A stretch of DNA of 64,000 nucleotides from Diphasiastrum complanatum (taxonomy: Eukaryota; Streptophyta; Lycopodiopsida; Lycopodiales; Lycopodiaceae): the NCBI GenBank assembly GCA_029204225.1, contig CM055107.1:23765391-23829390 (forward strand), written 5' to 3'. Below are positions 25,461 through 37,105 of this stretch, piece after piece (positions within the stretch are counted from its first letter, which is position 1; every line of letters starts with the position of its first letter). Made by a program: the position numbers and the translations under genes. The notes under the pieces are model-generated. The model was not told the origin of the DNA and made no database searches. It saw nothing but the letters and a program-made list of their open reading frames with translations.

Positions 25461-25992
25461 CATTGGTCCCGTAAGTCATATGCATTCACCTTTTCAATCG
25501 AAGGGAAAGAGCCACTTGAGTTTATATGCAAGCACCATAGTCATGTTAGCTTAAATGTTTGTTTAGAATAAAGTAATGTGAGGTGGTGGCTCATCCACGA
25601 TTATTTTTGAGCAACCTCTAGCCTATGAACTTCTTTGAATACATTCATCATTGTCATAGCCACATGGGAGAAGCTCTCACAATTACTTCTTGGCCTCTCC
25701 CAACTACCTTTCAAGTGACATGACATCACGTGTAAGAGAATGCCTTGAGCATCAACATCCCCCCCCCCCCCCCCCTCTTATCTCTTGAGGGATGGAGTTC
25801 TAATCCCAACACCATTGGATTTTTTTTTGGATTTTGCTAGATATTTACCACAAACCATTGTTATTCTTTAAAGAGCTAGTTTTGACATGTGTTTAACATC
25901 CAAGAAGTCAAGCAAAATATTTAGTCCCTTCGAGACGTAACAATGTAGGGGCTCTAGTGTTGGCTTATCTCTTATAAGGAGTAATCCCTTTC
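25461..25992. other. No gene; contains C17 homopolymer
   Basis: No coding feature. A run of 17 C at 25759-25775 may be prone to assembly or sequencing error. Confidence 0.6.
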
Positions 25993-26212
25993 AATTAGAG
26001 CCCTTTTCACTTAAATTGTGATTGTGCGACCCACAAACGGATTGTGGAAGATTGCACCTACGAGAGCTTTACTTGGTATTGACCAAACTAAAATGTAATG
26101 GCAATTGGAGCCCTCCTCACATGAATTGTGATTGTACTACTTGTACACATTGTGGATGATCTCACTTAAGAGAGCTCTACATAGTATTGACCAAACTAAG
26201 ATGTAATGGCAA
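25993..26212. repeat. Two-copy tandem duplication, 110-bp unit
   Basis: Copies begin at 25993 and 26103 and share AATTGTGATTGT, GGATTGTGGA/CATTGTGGA, GAGAGCT and TATTGACCAAACTAA before ATGTAATGGCAA. Visibly diverged, so not recent. Confidence 0.8.
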
Positions 26213-26356
26213 AATCTACCTAAATGAGTCTCATGAAGCCAAATGAGCAATTTTACCTAGAGAGTTTTCATTGCTATAGACTATATGGAAGGCAATGGCA
26301 AAATTTATAAATTGGTTAGAGCCCAAAGCTCTCGCACAGGAGATGCCATTGCTTTT

Positions 26357-26395
26357 GGGGGGGGGGGGGGGGGGGGGTTGTGTGTGTGTGTGTGT
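26357..26395. repeat. G21 run followed by (GT)n
   Basis: Twenty-one G followed by TTGTGTGTGTGTGTGTG. Frames translating to poly-Gly or poly-Pro across it are spurious. Confidence 0.95.
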
Positions 26396-27520
26396 TTTTG
26401 GCATATAATGCTTTTGGCTTTTGGCTGCTGGAGCTGGTGGGTTTGGGTTTGTTGTGTCTTTAGGCTGCTGCTGGTACTTGAGAGCAAAAGCACGAAAGAG
26501 CAGAGCAAGAGAGGGGTACAACTTCGAAGAAGAAGAAGATGAAAAGGATGATGATTGTAAAGAAAGATGAGAGATACAAGGAAACTGATGATAAAGGGAT
26601 GTAGGAGACTGATTTTCTCCATTTCAAATGGAGTTAGAAAAGACTAGTGTGCTCAGCTCAAAACTGTGTAGAGGATAGTGAAGCAAGACGGAGGCTGTTT
26701 GGGCAGTGATGGAGGGGGTGCCATTACTGTGGTTGATTCTGAAGCTGCTGGGCATGGCCTCTGGGGTGTCTATGTTAAGACAAACCAAACCTTTGATTGA
26801 GGCAGGAGTAGGAATTTTCAGTTCCAGTTATGCTTGAGCTTGGGTTAGGTGCTTTATTGTAGGAAGCTTTTGTTTCCTAGTTTTTAGCTTCATCCTTCAA
26901 GAATGATCACTCATTATATAAGGATCATCTGGAGTATCAAAAGCTTGATTGCGTTTCCCCTTAAGACTTGATGCTTATCAGGTGCTATCGAGGGAAATAG
27001 TCTCATTATTGCCTTGAAGTTGGATGCTGCCGTGGAAATAATAGTTGATTTCAGCTGTAAACTGCCAAAACTTGCTTCTTTTTTGTCATTGTCAAGTGAG
27101 CTGAACCAGGCTTGTCTGGATCAACGCTATATGACAGGGAGCTTGTAAATTACTTTCGTTATTACTGGCTTCAGGTTGAAATTTTGAGACTTCCAGTAAA
27201 GAGAGAGGATGATTTTTCTGTCAGGATGGTTGCAGGCTCATGAAAGATGTATTGTCACCTTGAGCGTGAGCGGGGATGAACAAAATTTCAAAGGACCAAA
27301 AATTGTTCTTTCAACTCAGATTCTCAAAGAAGCGCGCATGGAAGAAGGAGCCTTATGCCATTTTCCTTAAAATTATCTACAGTAGCCTATTTGGCAGAAA
27401 TATGACTTCTTGAGATCAACCCTTTGCAGGTTTGATACCTGAGATCACAAACCACTTCCCTAGAGGATTTGTCATGGGGAGCATACTTTTATTCTACATG
27501 AGTGTGCTATTCTGCTGACT

Positions 27521-27617
27521 GCAGGTGGGTCAGGCAAGCTCCGGATCTGTAGGGTTTAGGGTTTCAATCTGAAGGTATAGTGTGTGATAGGAGGCCCAAA
27601 GCAATAGTGGATTTGCC
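27521..27617 (+). promoter_or_regulatory. 5' leader of the F-box/kelch gene with twin telobox
   Basis: A pyrimidine stretch ending TGCTGACTGCAG at 27524 looks like a splice acceptor for a 5' UTR intron. At 27550-27564 two consecutive TAGGGTTT copies form a double telobox (reverse AAACCCTA), an element common near transcription starts of growth- and translation-related plant genes. Transcription start not determinable here. Confidence 0.45.
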
Positions 27618-28760
27618 ATGTCCCAGGAAGGTGCATTAGACAATGATGCAACGATGGGATTTGATGAGAATCACGACCCCGGAGGCAGCAGTGGTGATGA
27701 TTTCTCAACAATCATTCCTGGTCTACCCAATTGGGCTGCACAGCAATGCTTGGCAAGAGTTCCTAGGGGCATGTATCAGAGACTGAGATCAGTTTCAACA
27801 GCTTGGCGGGATAACCTAAGACCTGATGTAATCTATCCAATTCGATCTGCGGAAGGAATCTCAGAGGCGTGGCTTTACATGACATTGATGGGACATGAAG
27901 TATTTCATGCACTGGATCCAGCGCTTATGGTTTGGCACGAGCTTCCATCAATTCCTTGGGATCAATGCTATGCTATGGGTGATAAAGAATGCTTCGTTGC
28001 AGGGCGCCAGCTTCTGATGGTTGGGCCTTCTTTGCAAGGCATGAGAGTACTTCCCATGATCAGGAGATACAGTCTTGATGAAAACGAGTGGTCGATTGCA
28101 CCTCCAATGAATGTAAGCCGCTGCCTTTTCGCCTCGGCCACAAGTGACAGTGCTGCATTTGTGGCAGGAGGGGCAAGGTTTGCCTCCAGGGATCCGCTCA
28201 ATAGTGCTGAAATGTTTTTTTCGCAGACAAACAGGTGGCAGATGTTACCTGATATGCATACTGCGAGAAAAGAATGCTCAGGATTTGTCATGGATGGTTG
28301 CTTCTATGTCATAGGAGGGTCTAATGAGAAGGATGAGGCATATACCTCAGCGGAATGCTATAACCCACGAACAAGACGATGGACATTGGTGCCGTATATG
28401 TGGCCTGAGTCTGTGCGCTTGCAGGGTGGAACATTGGCACCTGCACCACCCCTTGTAGCTGTTGTAGGCAATAAGTTGTATGCTTGGGACCATCCTAATG
28501 GCCTCCTCAAGAAGTACAATAAGTCCAGTAATAGATGGGCAGTAGTCGGTGGTGCCCCTGGACGCCTACCCAATCCGCAATCGCATGGATGGGGCTTAGG
28601 ATTTAAGGCTGTTGGTAATGAACTGTGGTTAATTGGAGGCTCTGATCCAGAAATACCATTCATTGACGCCTGGAGGCCTGACACTCAATCCTGGCGCAGA
28701 GTAGCCCAGACCTGGAATGGACAGGCCTTTGTTTTCAACTGTGCAGTTATGAAGGCATAG
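27618..28760 (+). CDS. F-box/kelch-repeat protein
   Basis: Intact intronless frame of 380 aa. An acidic N-terminus (~1-30) precedes an F-box-like segment (~32-70) with IIPGLPNWAAQQCLARVPRG, where the F-box binds SKP1 in SCF ubiquitin ligases. Kelch-type repeats follow, with the paired Gly and Trp expected of beta-propeller blades: IRRYSLDENEW...AAFVAGGARF (~149-187), SAEMFFSQTNRW...FYVIGGSNEK (~197-238), SAECYNPRTRRW (~244-255), ELWLIGGSD and DAWRPDTQSW (~335-359). This matches the plant SKIP11/At1g74510-type F-box/kelch clade. Predicted role: substrate adaptor of an SCF E3 ligase, nuclear or cytosolic; substrate unknown. Codon use and absence of stops contrast with every neighbour. Upstream ~1 kb has putative leader introns; the 3' region contains AATAAGC near 28918. 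It is the only clearly functional gene in the window. Confidence 0.93.
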   Translation: MSQEGALDNDATMGFDENHDPGGSSGDDFSTIIPGLPNWAAQQCLARVPRGMYQRLRSVSTAWRDNLRPDVIYPIRSAEGISEAWLYMTLMGHEVFHALDPALMVWHELPSIPWDQCYAMGDKECFVAGRQLLMVGPSLQGMRVLPMIRRYSLDENEWSIAPPMNVSRCLFASATSDSAAFVAGGARFASRDPLNSAEMFFSQTNRWQMLPDMHTARKECSGFVMDGCFYVIGGSNEKDEAYTSAECYNPRTRRWTLVPYMWPESVRLQGGTLAPAPPLVAVVGNKLYAWDHPNGLLKKYNKSSNRWAVVGGAPGRLPNPQSHGWGLGFKAVGNELWLIGGSDPEIPFIDAWRPDTQSWRRVAQTWNGQAFVFNCAVMKA

Positions 28761-30371
28761 ATTTGAGAAATTTGGTTTTGGAGATGGGGCAGCTGGTCTC
28801 AGATTCGTAAATGCAAAGTTGGAACTCATTTTAGACAAATTCAAAGGCAGCTCTGATCAACCTTAGCTGCTTGTGGGATTGTTACCCTCACTTGATCACT
28901 ATATATACACAGCAAAGAATAAGCTTGTCTGCATTTGGTCAGTAAAGTTTACGCTTCCGTTCTGTTCTTGCACTGCTGATCCTTCTATGTCATATTTATC
29001 TTGTTTGGGAAAGTATTCTTGCTTCTGGATCATTGGAATCTAAACATCACTTTGAAAATTTCTCTGCATTTTGTTTCTATGTAGAAAAATAGCATAAGAT
29101 CGAAGTAGCCTGATTCTCTGCTGCATTCTCTGGAAAGTGGATTTTGCTAACACATATCCAATGCACTGCAGGTATTACCATTCATATATTAGATGATATA
29201 TATCTAGAAGCTCACGTGGTAACTTGGTTGCTTCGCATTCTCATCACTTGATTTAACAAATCGCAATAGAGTATTGAAATTTGACCCTGTTCAAGTGTAA
29301 TATTTTTCTGCAATAGACATCGTCAACTTCTCAATCAATTATTTTCTTAAACTAGTGATTAATGCTGATGATAAAACTGGAAATTGGAGTACTTTGGTAT
29401 TCTCTTGTGTTCTCAAACTTGGGTCCCCAGAATCTAATTTTGTATATGGGAGTGTCAAGTATAGCAGGTACTTCATTCCAACACTTTTTTTGAATACATG
29501 CAGGTATTTCACTCCAACCCTTTTCTTGAGTGACATTTCATTGCTGAAATTTCCGAGCTATAACAAAATTGAAACACTGCTTTGTTGTAAAATAGACCAA
29601 TGGGCGGACCGAGATGACTTGTGAAAAAAATTGAGGGCACATCAATTTAATTTTGAAAGAACTTGCAAACTGGTTGGCTCTGGCCTATGCTGTATGTTTT
29701 GTACCTGTTTGTTCACTAGAATTATTTCAATTCATGTGAGGACAGTGTCCATAGAGTTCGGATGCGGTAACAGCTAGTTTTGAGTCTCTGTACATCCGGT
29801 CCAATAACTTGTTAAAGCTAAATTTGACTACAATGTGTTTGGGAAATTCTATCCTATGCGTGTGTCTTATTCTGCACATTTATTAAGATTGAGTCATTAT
29901 TGATCAAATTCAATCCGCCAGCAGCAGCAAATACTAGGCAATACCTGAAAAAACTTTATTGCCTGCTAACACATATGTATTACCTTTTGAGCCTTGGTAA
30001 GCCATGGGTGACCACCACTTTTCAATGTCTGTTCAATTTATTGGATTGATACCTGTCAATACCATAACAAAATCACACCTTCCTGCATACTGTTGCATTA
30101 GATTATATCTTGAAGTAAGATCAATTTATAGGTACATTCTCATTGACCATGATCACGATCCAAATATTATCAATATCAACTCTTGATTCTTACCTTAGGG
30201 GTCTTTGGTCATTATCTGCTGAGTCCGACCTGATTAGTAACTGTTAGTATAATGGTCTGGTCATACTCTTAAGGTAAAGATCAACATATGTTAACATACG
30301 TTCAATACTCTACCTTATATAGAATAGCTGACTAAAAAAATTGGATTCAGAGTGTAAGGTAGAGCCCAAGT
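28761..30371. other. 3' flank of the kelch gene; no further gene seen
   Basis: The start probably holds the 3' UTR. A local near-repeat of CAGGTA(C/T)TTCA(T/C)TCCAAC is seen at ~29466 and ~29502. Otherwise no support for a gene. Confidence 0.5.
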
Positions 30372-30677
30372 ATGAAGAGCAAGCTAGAGCTTGAAGACGA
30401 AGATGGGAACAGGATCAGTGTGATCAATACAAAGTCCAGAATGACAGGGACTAATATGCAAACTAGTAATAAGGTAAAGGTCAATACGAACAGGCGTAGA
30501 TCTGAAATTGTAACTGACTGTGAAGGTGATGATGACAGATATGAGGTAGTCCATGTGAATGATGTAGAGGACAGTGAGTCCAACCGGCATACCAATGTTT
30601 TCCATTCTTATATCAGAATTGCAAGTACAATCAATGTGGAAGAGTGGTTACAGATCTTGGAAAATTACTTTTGGTGA
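30372..30677 (+). other. Acidic hypothetical frame, doubtful
   Basis: A 101-codon frame starting MKSKLELEDEDGNRISVINT with an acidic stretch CEGDDDRYEVVHVNDVEDSE. No match recognised; no clear splice sites. It could be a relic exon. The bases after it, to 31249, hold nothing I can name. Confidence 0.2.
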
Positions 30678-31249
30678 CATAATGGATACTATGTACAAGG
30701 TATTTGTCATACAGAGGTGGGCTATCTGCTGTAGCACCCCGAGCTGCTGGAGCAGCGAGGCTACAGCAAGTAGCCCACCATTGGATGACGAATACCATAT
30801 GCAGCATTTGTGTATGTACGGTGGAGATTCAAAACATTTTAGAAGCCTTGCTATGGCTCAGAACTGGGCTGTTCTTAACCAACCCGGTGATGCCACGTGT
30901 CCACGATCACTCCTCACAAATGCTACGGTGCTACTTTTTTTTCTGCATTGTAATTTGATAGTCATATTAGATTTTTTTTGGGGAGTGGTTCAAAGTTAGT
31001 CACGTGGGATTGGCAGTCTTTAAGAGAGCAGAACTTTCAAGGACTCCTATGTCCAAAAAAATGGTATTCTATTCACCAAAATATTTCAGTTCAGGTAAGC
31101 TCGTTGCGGTGTAGCGTCTTAGTTAGTTTAAAATAAAAAATGTTTTGTTATCTTAAGACCTTGAGAATAAAATGGCCAATGACCTCATCCTCATTGTATA
31201 GAACACCCAAATTCTCACGTTTAGCTTGCTATGAATCTTGTGACCATAG

Positions 31250-31325
31250 GCGTTTCCAGGCAAACACGTTTCTAAAAACGCGTTTCTCAGAAACGGAGAA
31301 ATGCGTTTCTGGACCAGAAACGTGG
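31250..31325. repeat. Cluster of CGTTTCT / AGAAACG motifs
   Basis: Six or more copies of CGTTTC(T) or its complement occur in 75 bp in both orientations (GCGTTTCC, ACGTTTCT, GCGTTTCT, AGAAACGG, GCGTTTCT, AGAAACGT). No gene is near. Confidence 0.6.
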
Positions 31326-31793
31326 CAAAAAAAAAGCATAATATAATTTTTTTTTTCACCCCTCCAGTAGGAGTTAATGGACCTGAACTGGACCATCCTG
31401 TACCCCAAACATTCGGCAACCTATACAAATGTATTGCTTTTAATTAGAGCTTTACTTCGATACCCATATTGCCCACAAAATAATCAAAAAAAAAAAAAGT
31501 TTCTATCCAGAATTATTACAAGGATATATCAAGCATCACATAAATCAAGCGATTTATACATTTTACACTCCGTAAGTTTTATTTAAGTGAGAGGGAATGT
31601 CACTTGTGATGTAAAACCTTTGTTAAGACTTTATTATATTTTGAGGCCTATAATTTACTACATGGACCTTGGAACTTGGGCCACAATAGATAATTTAATT
31701 CAATAAACAACGTTAACGAGGTCCATGACCCTTCTGAGGCCTTCTATTGAAGGGCATTCTTTGAAGGGTCTCTTCCACCTATTTGGAAAAGCA

Positions 31794-31794
<1 letters not shown>

Positions 31795-31855
<61 letters not shown>
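31795..31855. repeat. (TC)n microsatellite, ~60 bp
   Basis: Near-perfect TC dinucleotide run. The poly Glu-Arg minus-strand frame over it is an artefact. Confidence 0.98.
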
Positions 31856-31858
<3 letters not shown>

Positions 31859-32639
31859 TAGTATCTAATGATCGACATCTCGAAGATTTCTTCGTAAGTA
31901 AAAAGATTGGTTTTTCTTAATTTAAGCACCTCTTCAAGTTCCATATGGTTTACATTCAATTGTCAAGATCTGAAGCATATGATCCAACGGGTAGAAATGT
32001 TGGCTTCTTCTACAAGCTACCGGGTTGCTTCTTCTACAGGTCACCTTTGCTGACTTAATAGAAGAGATAGTGGCTATTTATACGTGGCATATTGAACAAC
32101 CATTCTTCCTCCCTATTCTCCTCTCTTTTATCTACTCTCTTCTTCTCTCTGCGTCCCTCTTGGACATTGATCTTACAACATCTTTTTAAGTTAAACTCTT
32201 CACCACTAGGCTGGCTTTTTGCTCTTACATGTTTTTGGTGAGCTATCATGCATTTTTTACTTGAGAGAGACAATGATTTAGTTCCACATTTTTGCTAATT
32301 TCATATCTTAAGCTTTGCTTCCCTGCTCATCATCGTTGTTGTGACAATTTTTTTTATCATCATTTTATATTGTTTTTGGTCACCCACCTCCTAGATAGAG
32401 GTGCGCCAACCGCCTATCATAACTTCATTTCCAGCAACCATTTTGTGTAAGAAAAATGTGACTATCATAGCCATTTTTCAGCAATGAACAACAACAAAAA
32501 AAACATGGCTAATGGCCATGGCCAGTGCCTCCTTTTTTCACGTTTTTTTGTGCATAAAATTCATCGTAGATATGCTCTTTGTCTTGCTCTTACAATCATG
32601 ATTGATAAACTTCATCTTGTATGACGAAGGATGAGCACT

Positions 32640-33640
32640 GAAGTGTATTGTCAGCACTTATTCTTGCCAACTTCTCAACATCCAACTGTTGTTGTAGATC
32701 TTCTGCCTTCTTCTGGTAGGATTCTATCTTATTATTTAGAGCAATGCGCTCTGAATCAAATGAAATTCGACTTTCTTAATGTGACCTCAAATTTTTTATT
32801 GCTCTGCTCCATGGTGTTGAGCTGAGCCAGGAGCTTGGTCATTTTCTTCTTCAATTCTTCATTCATCCCCTGCATTTTAGCTATTTTTAGCTCATATCTT
32901 CTCTGAATGGCATCGGTGTTTTGTAGATACAAGATCATTTGCTTCACCTCTGGCCACTTCCGCCAACCAATGAGGAGTATCTGGCTCCGAAGTCTGATCC
33001 TTCTGCTCTGTTTGATCGGATATGTCTTCTGTATTGGTAGCAGTAGTGGTGGTGGGAGCTGTATCAACAACAACATCATTAGAGACCTGGACGACGTCAT
33101 CCTGGACCTGTTCGATTCTAAAGCTAGCAGCATCTTGGTTGTCGTCCTTCCCGTTCTCTGCATCTGCCATGGTGGTATCAGTAGTAACATCGGCGGTAAT
33201 AAGTACAGAGTCTTGTGCAACTTGACTCGTCCCTGCATCATCATCAGCAATCTCTATGGCAGTAAGATCCACTTGCTGTAGAGCTGCAAGTACGGACTTC
33301 CTCCTTTCCAACATCATCAGTTCTCTTGATATCAAAACACTGTAATGCAGGCATAAATGGGAGAGGTGGGCTGCGTAAGCTGCATACTTGCCATGCTTCA
33401 TCGACCTGTGGAAGGCTTTTAAGATGATGGCTGCAAAGTTGATCTGCTCTCCCTTGATGGTTGAGAGCAGATATCCAATATTTGTAACTGCAATCGTTGC
33501 CGTTGCAAATAGGACTTGGTTGCGATACTTGCCATTGGTTCAGGGGGTATGTGATTTTTCTAGCATCAGTAGAGAAGCATATGCAACAATGTTTAAGATG
33601 ATAAAGGAGGCATTTGCATAGGTAAGTATTAAAAAGTTTC
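32640..33640 (-). pseudogene. Broken gene: alpha-helical domain, acidic linker, coiled coil; possibly plant transposon protein
   Basis: Read from 33640 leftward. An ordered N-terminal part (ILNIVAYASLLMLEKSH, stop, then YRNQVLFATATIAVTNIGYL, LSTIKGEQINFAAIILKAF and HRSMKHGKYAAYAAHLSHLC) vaguely recalls the putative plant transposon protein family (PF20167). Then comes a long acidic, Thr/Gln-rich linker (ADVTTDTTMADAENGKDDNQ). After a frameshift near 32920 a coiled coil follows: YELKIAKMQGMNEELKKKMT, then after another frameshift ERIALNNKIESYQKKAEDLQ. The N-terminus is cut at ~33640. Two frameshifts and a stop make it non-functional. Family assignment is weak. Confidence 0.4.
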
Positions 33641-33859
33641 CAATCCTACGATCTTTTTTTAAAAAGAAAAATGTTAGACCAAGGTATGCAGACAATAGTT
33701 GGTAATCCATCTCATATCAATGAAGTGTATTTATTGATCGAAAGGAGAACGTCTAGCATATAACAATTCCAACAATCTATTTATTGATATTAATCATCTA
33801 CTAACATTCATCATAAATTTTTATGGTATTACAAATGAGAATGTCAATAACAAATTGAT

Positions 33860-35307
33860 ACTTGTTTTCAAGTTAGATGAGTCTGAAATTATAAAAGGAC
33901 AAAAAATGGAGAGAGTCAATCTTATGATCATGAATGGAGCACTTTCAAATTTAGAACACTCAGAAGGCCTCAGCTATAGTATTCAATCAAAAAATGATAT
34001 CTGGTTGTTGGTAGCATTTTAGGTATAGTAGTTCCTTTGCATAATCAATAGGGATAATCATTTTAATATGGATTTCATTTGGGAAATCTTCTGTATGTTA
34101 ATATTATGTGGCTAAATCATGTTTTTGTTTTCTCTTACAGGACCATGACATTCTCTCATGGATATTTAATAGAACGTCATATCTTGCCACCATAAAAAAT
34201 CACATGGAGGGAGTTCCACTCAGTATTCTTGGAATTGGCACTTTCAACATAGAATGGCATATAGCAGGATATCTGAAGACATTAAAATATATGTTCAATG
34301 TATCCCATGGCGCTAACTCTAAACACCCTTTGTTTGTACTGCATGAAGACAACAAAAGACATGAAAAGGAGTATAGGAATATCAAGAGATCGAGAAGATC
34401 CTAATTGGAAACCCATACTACCGATTTCTCTTCAGAATGTTCATATCTGTACATTGCATGCAGAGGTGCGTATAATAGAAAAAATAATATATCTTCACAT
34501 CTTGTTTGCATGGAATTCCGAGCCAAAGGCATCTACGAAGGAAGCTATTTCTAGATTAGAGGATGTGTTGTCTAAAGCAGGCTTACATAAAGGCCACGTT
34601 AAAATAAAAAAAGATGACAAGCTATCAAGTAAAACATGAAATATTCCATGCAAGCTGAGCATTGGAGGATCCAAGGCTCGAAGATTTTTATCAAATTATT
34701 CTGACAAACAATCCAAGATTCAATACTTGGTTTGGAAAGAGATTATAGCTGCAACTCAAGATTTCGAAGAAGAAGGTTCTACTCGTATACACAAAGTAGA
34801 AGTTTGGAAAAAATTAGACAACATGGTGAAATACTTGAGAATAGATAAATTTTTAAATACTGATATACAAATGATACAGAAAACAACCAGTGAATTTGTG
34901 GATGCAGTTTGAAGTGGGTGTAGATCATATAACACATTATATGGTAAGATTTCGATGTTACACTACTATAGACAAATATGTGCAATTAATTTAGATACTT
35001 TTGGTACTAATTTAGATTATGTTTTTATGACATGCAACACATATTACGGCATCATTCGACATTCTTTGCAAGAAATAGTGGAAGTCTTAGTATATGGTCA
35101 TCGCAAGGAATGAAAAAATCTCATTGGCAAGCAAAAGCGGCATTTCATAAAAGTACACAACATGGTGGGACTAGCACACAAAACAACTATATACTACAAC
35201 TTTTCCAATGGTTTTACAGAAGAATCCAAATTCGTCATAATACAAAATCGACAGATTATAAAAAATTTCAAAAAGCATGCAAATTTATACAAGCCAATAG
35301 GCAATAG
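33860..35307 (+). pseudogene. Relic P: spliced gene of unrecognised family, probably mobile-element encoded
   Basis: Three exon-like pieces. (1) ~33860-34022: KLDESEIIKGQKMERVNLMI...GLSYSIQSKNDIWLLVAF-stop. GTATAG donor at 34023 and TCTCTTACAG acceptor at 34140 bracket a 118-bp intron; the TAG stop would be CAG if intact. (2) 34141-34942: DHDILSWIFNRTSYLATIKN, HMEGVPLSILGIGTFNIEWH, then after a frameshift NVHICTLHAEVRIIEKIIYL and KARRFLSNYSDKQSKIQYLV, ending VDHITHYM at a GTAAGA donor after another frameshift. (3) ~35032-35307: HHSTFFARNSGSLSIWSSQG, MKKSHWQAKAAFHKSTQHGG and LFQWFYRRIQIRHN. The regular pattern and clean intron show a once-real gene. I cannot name the family. The segment 35310-35730 after it includes an open minus frame (35431-35613) of unknown meaning. 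Confidence 0.5.
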
Positions 35308-35730
35308 ACATACAATTTGTTTTTGCATATTAAATGAAATTTTTTACAAAGTTCGGTTATCCAATATCTACTCTGCTTTTGACACTTTCTCTAATGAAAG
35401 CTGCAATTTAGAATCATGCAACAATTTCCTTCACTCGTAAGGATCCAAGAGCTCATAGTTTTCATGCTTACTCAAATCAACGTAGGCTGCATACAATGCA
35501 AAATGAGATGATCTGAACATGAAATTCACTGGACCATATCCTAAAATATTAAGTGCAATATTTTTCCTAACAAAAATTATTTTATGCACCCTATTAAAAA
35601 TTATGTCCTCCAAGAAAATGAGAAAGTGCCTTGATTGCCATAATCATTGTATCACCATGTTGATGAATGGGCAACACTTATCTTATTATTCTTGAATGAG
35701 CAATACTTATCTCATTTTTCTTGAAGAACT

Positions 35731-36772
35731 TCAGATAATGCCCCAGTGCATGATCTCTTGAAAATTCTCTAGCAGAGGATCTCTGGCCACCTCGACAAAT
35801 TGCAAAATCATCAAGAAAAATTGTTTTCTGAAATGAAAAAAATGCAAAGTAAGCTCAAGTATAAAATCTGACATTACGGATCTACTAGTATAAGATAAGA
35901 TACAAAACTTACGCATTCAACTTTGTTTTCTTGATTACTGCCTCTCCATCAATATTATGTCCACCTTCCAATGTCAATAAGGTTGGTGAATAGACAGTTG
36001 GTTTTGGAAAACCAAGCTGACTTTGAAATTTGAGGAACTCCTCGTTAGAAAGAAGATCATTTTCTTTTTGGCACATTTGCTCCACAACCATTTTCAACCA
36101 CAAAAGATTCGATATATCCGAAAGTGTCAAAAAAGGATTATTATCAATATTATAAGTAGGCAATGTGATCAGAGATTTATCAGGAGGAGAAAAGGTGTTG
36201 GTAGTTCTAGGGCCTATAAACAATGCTCTATTTTGTGCAGGATCAAAATCTGTACAATCATCTAAACTAACGTTCGTATCAATAAGAAAAAGTTTCTATA
36301 TCTACAGTCTTCGACTTTTCAGATTTTGTACCACTTCAAGAAGCAGCTTCAGAAGTAGAAGGGCCAGCCTTCGAATCATCAGAAATATTTAACAAAAGAA
36401 AAAAAAAACAAGTGTAGACTGAAACTCAACAGATCTATATTTTTTACTGTGAATTGGATAATCATCTACAGACTTGAGATCATTATGTAACTTGTTGAAC
36501 ATTCTGTCAAGATTAGCTTTATAGCTATGCTTGTCGAGTGCCACCAGGTCTTGATAATGAAACTTGTCCTTATTCTGAGATCTAAACAAGGGAATACTGA
36601 GGAGAGACTTAAATTTGAGAAAAATCTCAAAAAATGCTTTCACACCAGGACCCTCAGTAATAGAAGGAAGAACAAAAAGAAAAGAAGAAAAAAGAGATTT
36701 AAAATACTCTATATTATCACTAATACCAAACTCATGAAAACAAGATAGTAGACTAGAATCGAAATTAGACAT
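35731..36772 (-). pseudogene. Relic G1: two-exon gene divergent from the H3-like gene
   Basis: Starts at ATG 36772 (MSNFDSSLLSCFHEFGISDN). Frame runs to ~36390 (FHYQDLVALDKHSYKANLDR, NKLHNDLKSVDDYPIHSKKY). A one-base slip at an A10 homopolymer shifts it to NISDDSKAGPSTSEAAS-stop and KSEKSKTVDIETF, and a second slip to LIDTNVSLDDCTDFDPAQNR and ALFIGPRTTNTFSPPDKSLI. Exon 1 ends at 35913 with a GTAAG donor (35908-35912); TTTTTTTCATTTCAG gives the acceptor; exon 2 (35731-35827) reads KQFFLMILQFVEVARDPLLE and ends TGA. Function unknown. The intron is intact, so it derives from a genuine spliced gene. The segment LMILQFVEVARD resembles AILTFVEVEGD in relic G2, so the two may be related. Confidence 0.55.
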
Positions 36773-36809
36773 TTCAACAAAAACAAAATACAAAAGAAAG
36801 ATTTTGAAT

Positions 36810-37039
36810 ATCGGACTCAGGCGCAAAATGCAAGTTAGAACAAAACTACAACGCCCTATGCGTTTGAAAGAGATATCAGAAAACCAAGTATCGGATCCAA
36901 GTGCGAGTACAAAGAACAACAAAAATGGACAAGTAAGACATGCTTGAGAGCGATATCGGAACAGACAGTATCGATTCTAGGCGCAAATATATAAACAGAT
37001 GTTAAATAGTGACAAGTGTGCGCTTGAAATCAATATCCG
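36810..37039. repeat. Three inverted-repeat units, left flank of the bidirectional promoter
   Basis: Three tandem ~80-bp units each carry two arms that are imperfect reverse complements. Arms: 36810-36825 (TATCGGACTCAGGCGC) with 36860-36877; 36889-36905 with 36942-36959; 36969-36984 (TATCGATTCTAGGCGC) with 37020-37039. About 10-12 of 16 arm positions pair. They lie in the presumed leader and promoter of G1. Confidence 0.65.
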
Positions 37040-37105
37040 GCATAGAAACCAAAATTTTTTCGTGAAAATCCGCACCGAAAATGACCAATTTATAAAAAAA
37101 AATTG

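Noticed and set aside
26231-26622. Frames with poly-Gly or poly-Pro near the G21 run
   Set aside because: Produced by a homopolymer and (GT)n; no domain, no conserved context.
31744-31959. 71-codon minus frame with Glu-Arg repeat
   Set aside because: Artefact of the (TC)n run at 31795-31855.
32892-33281. Plus-strand 124-codon frame
   Set aside because: Shadow of the coiled-coil relic on the minus strand, which has the better amino-acid pattern.
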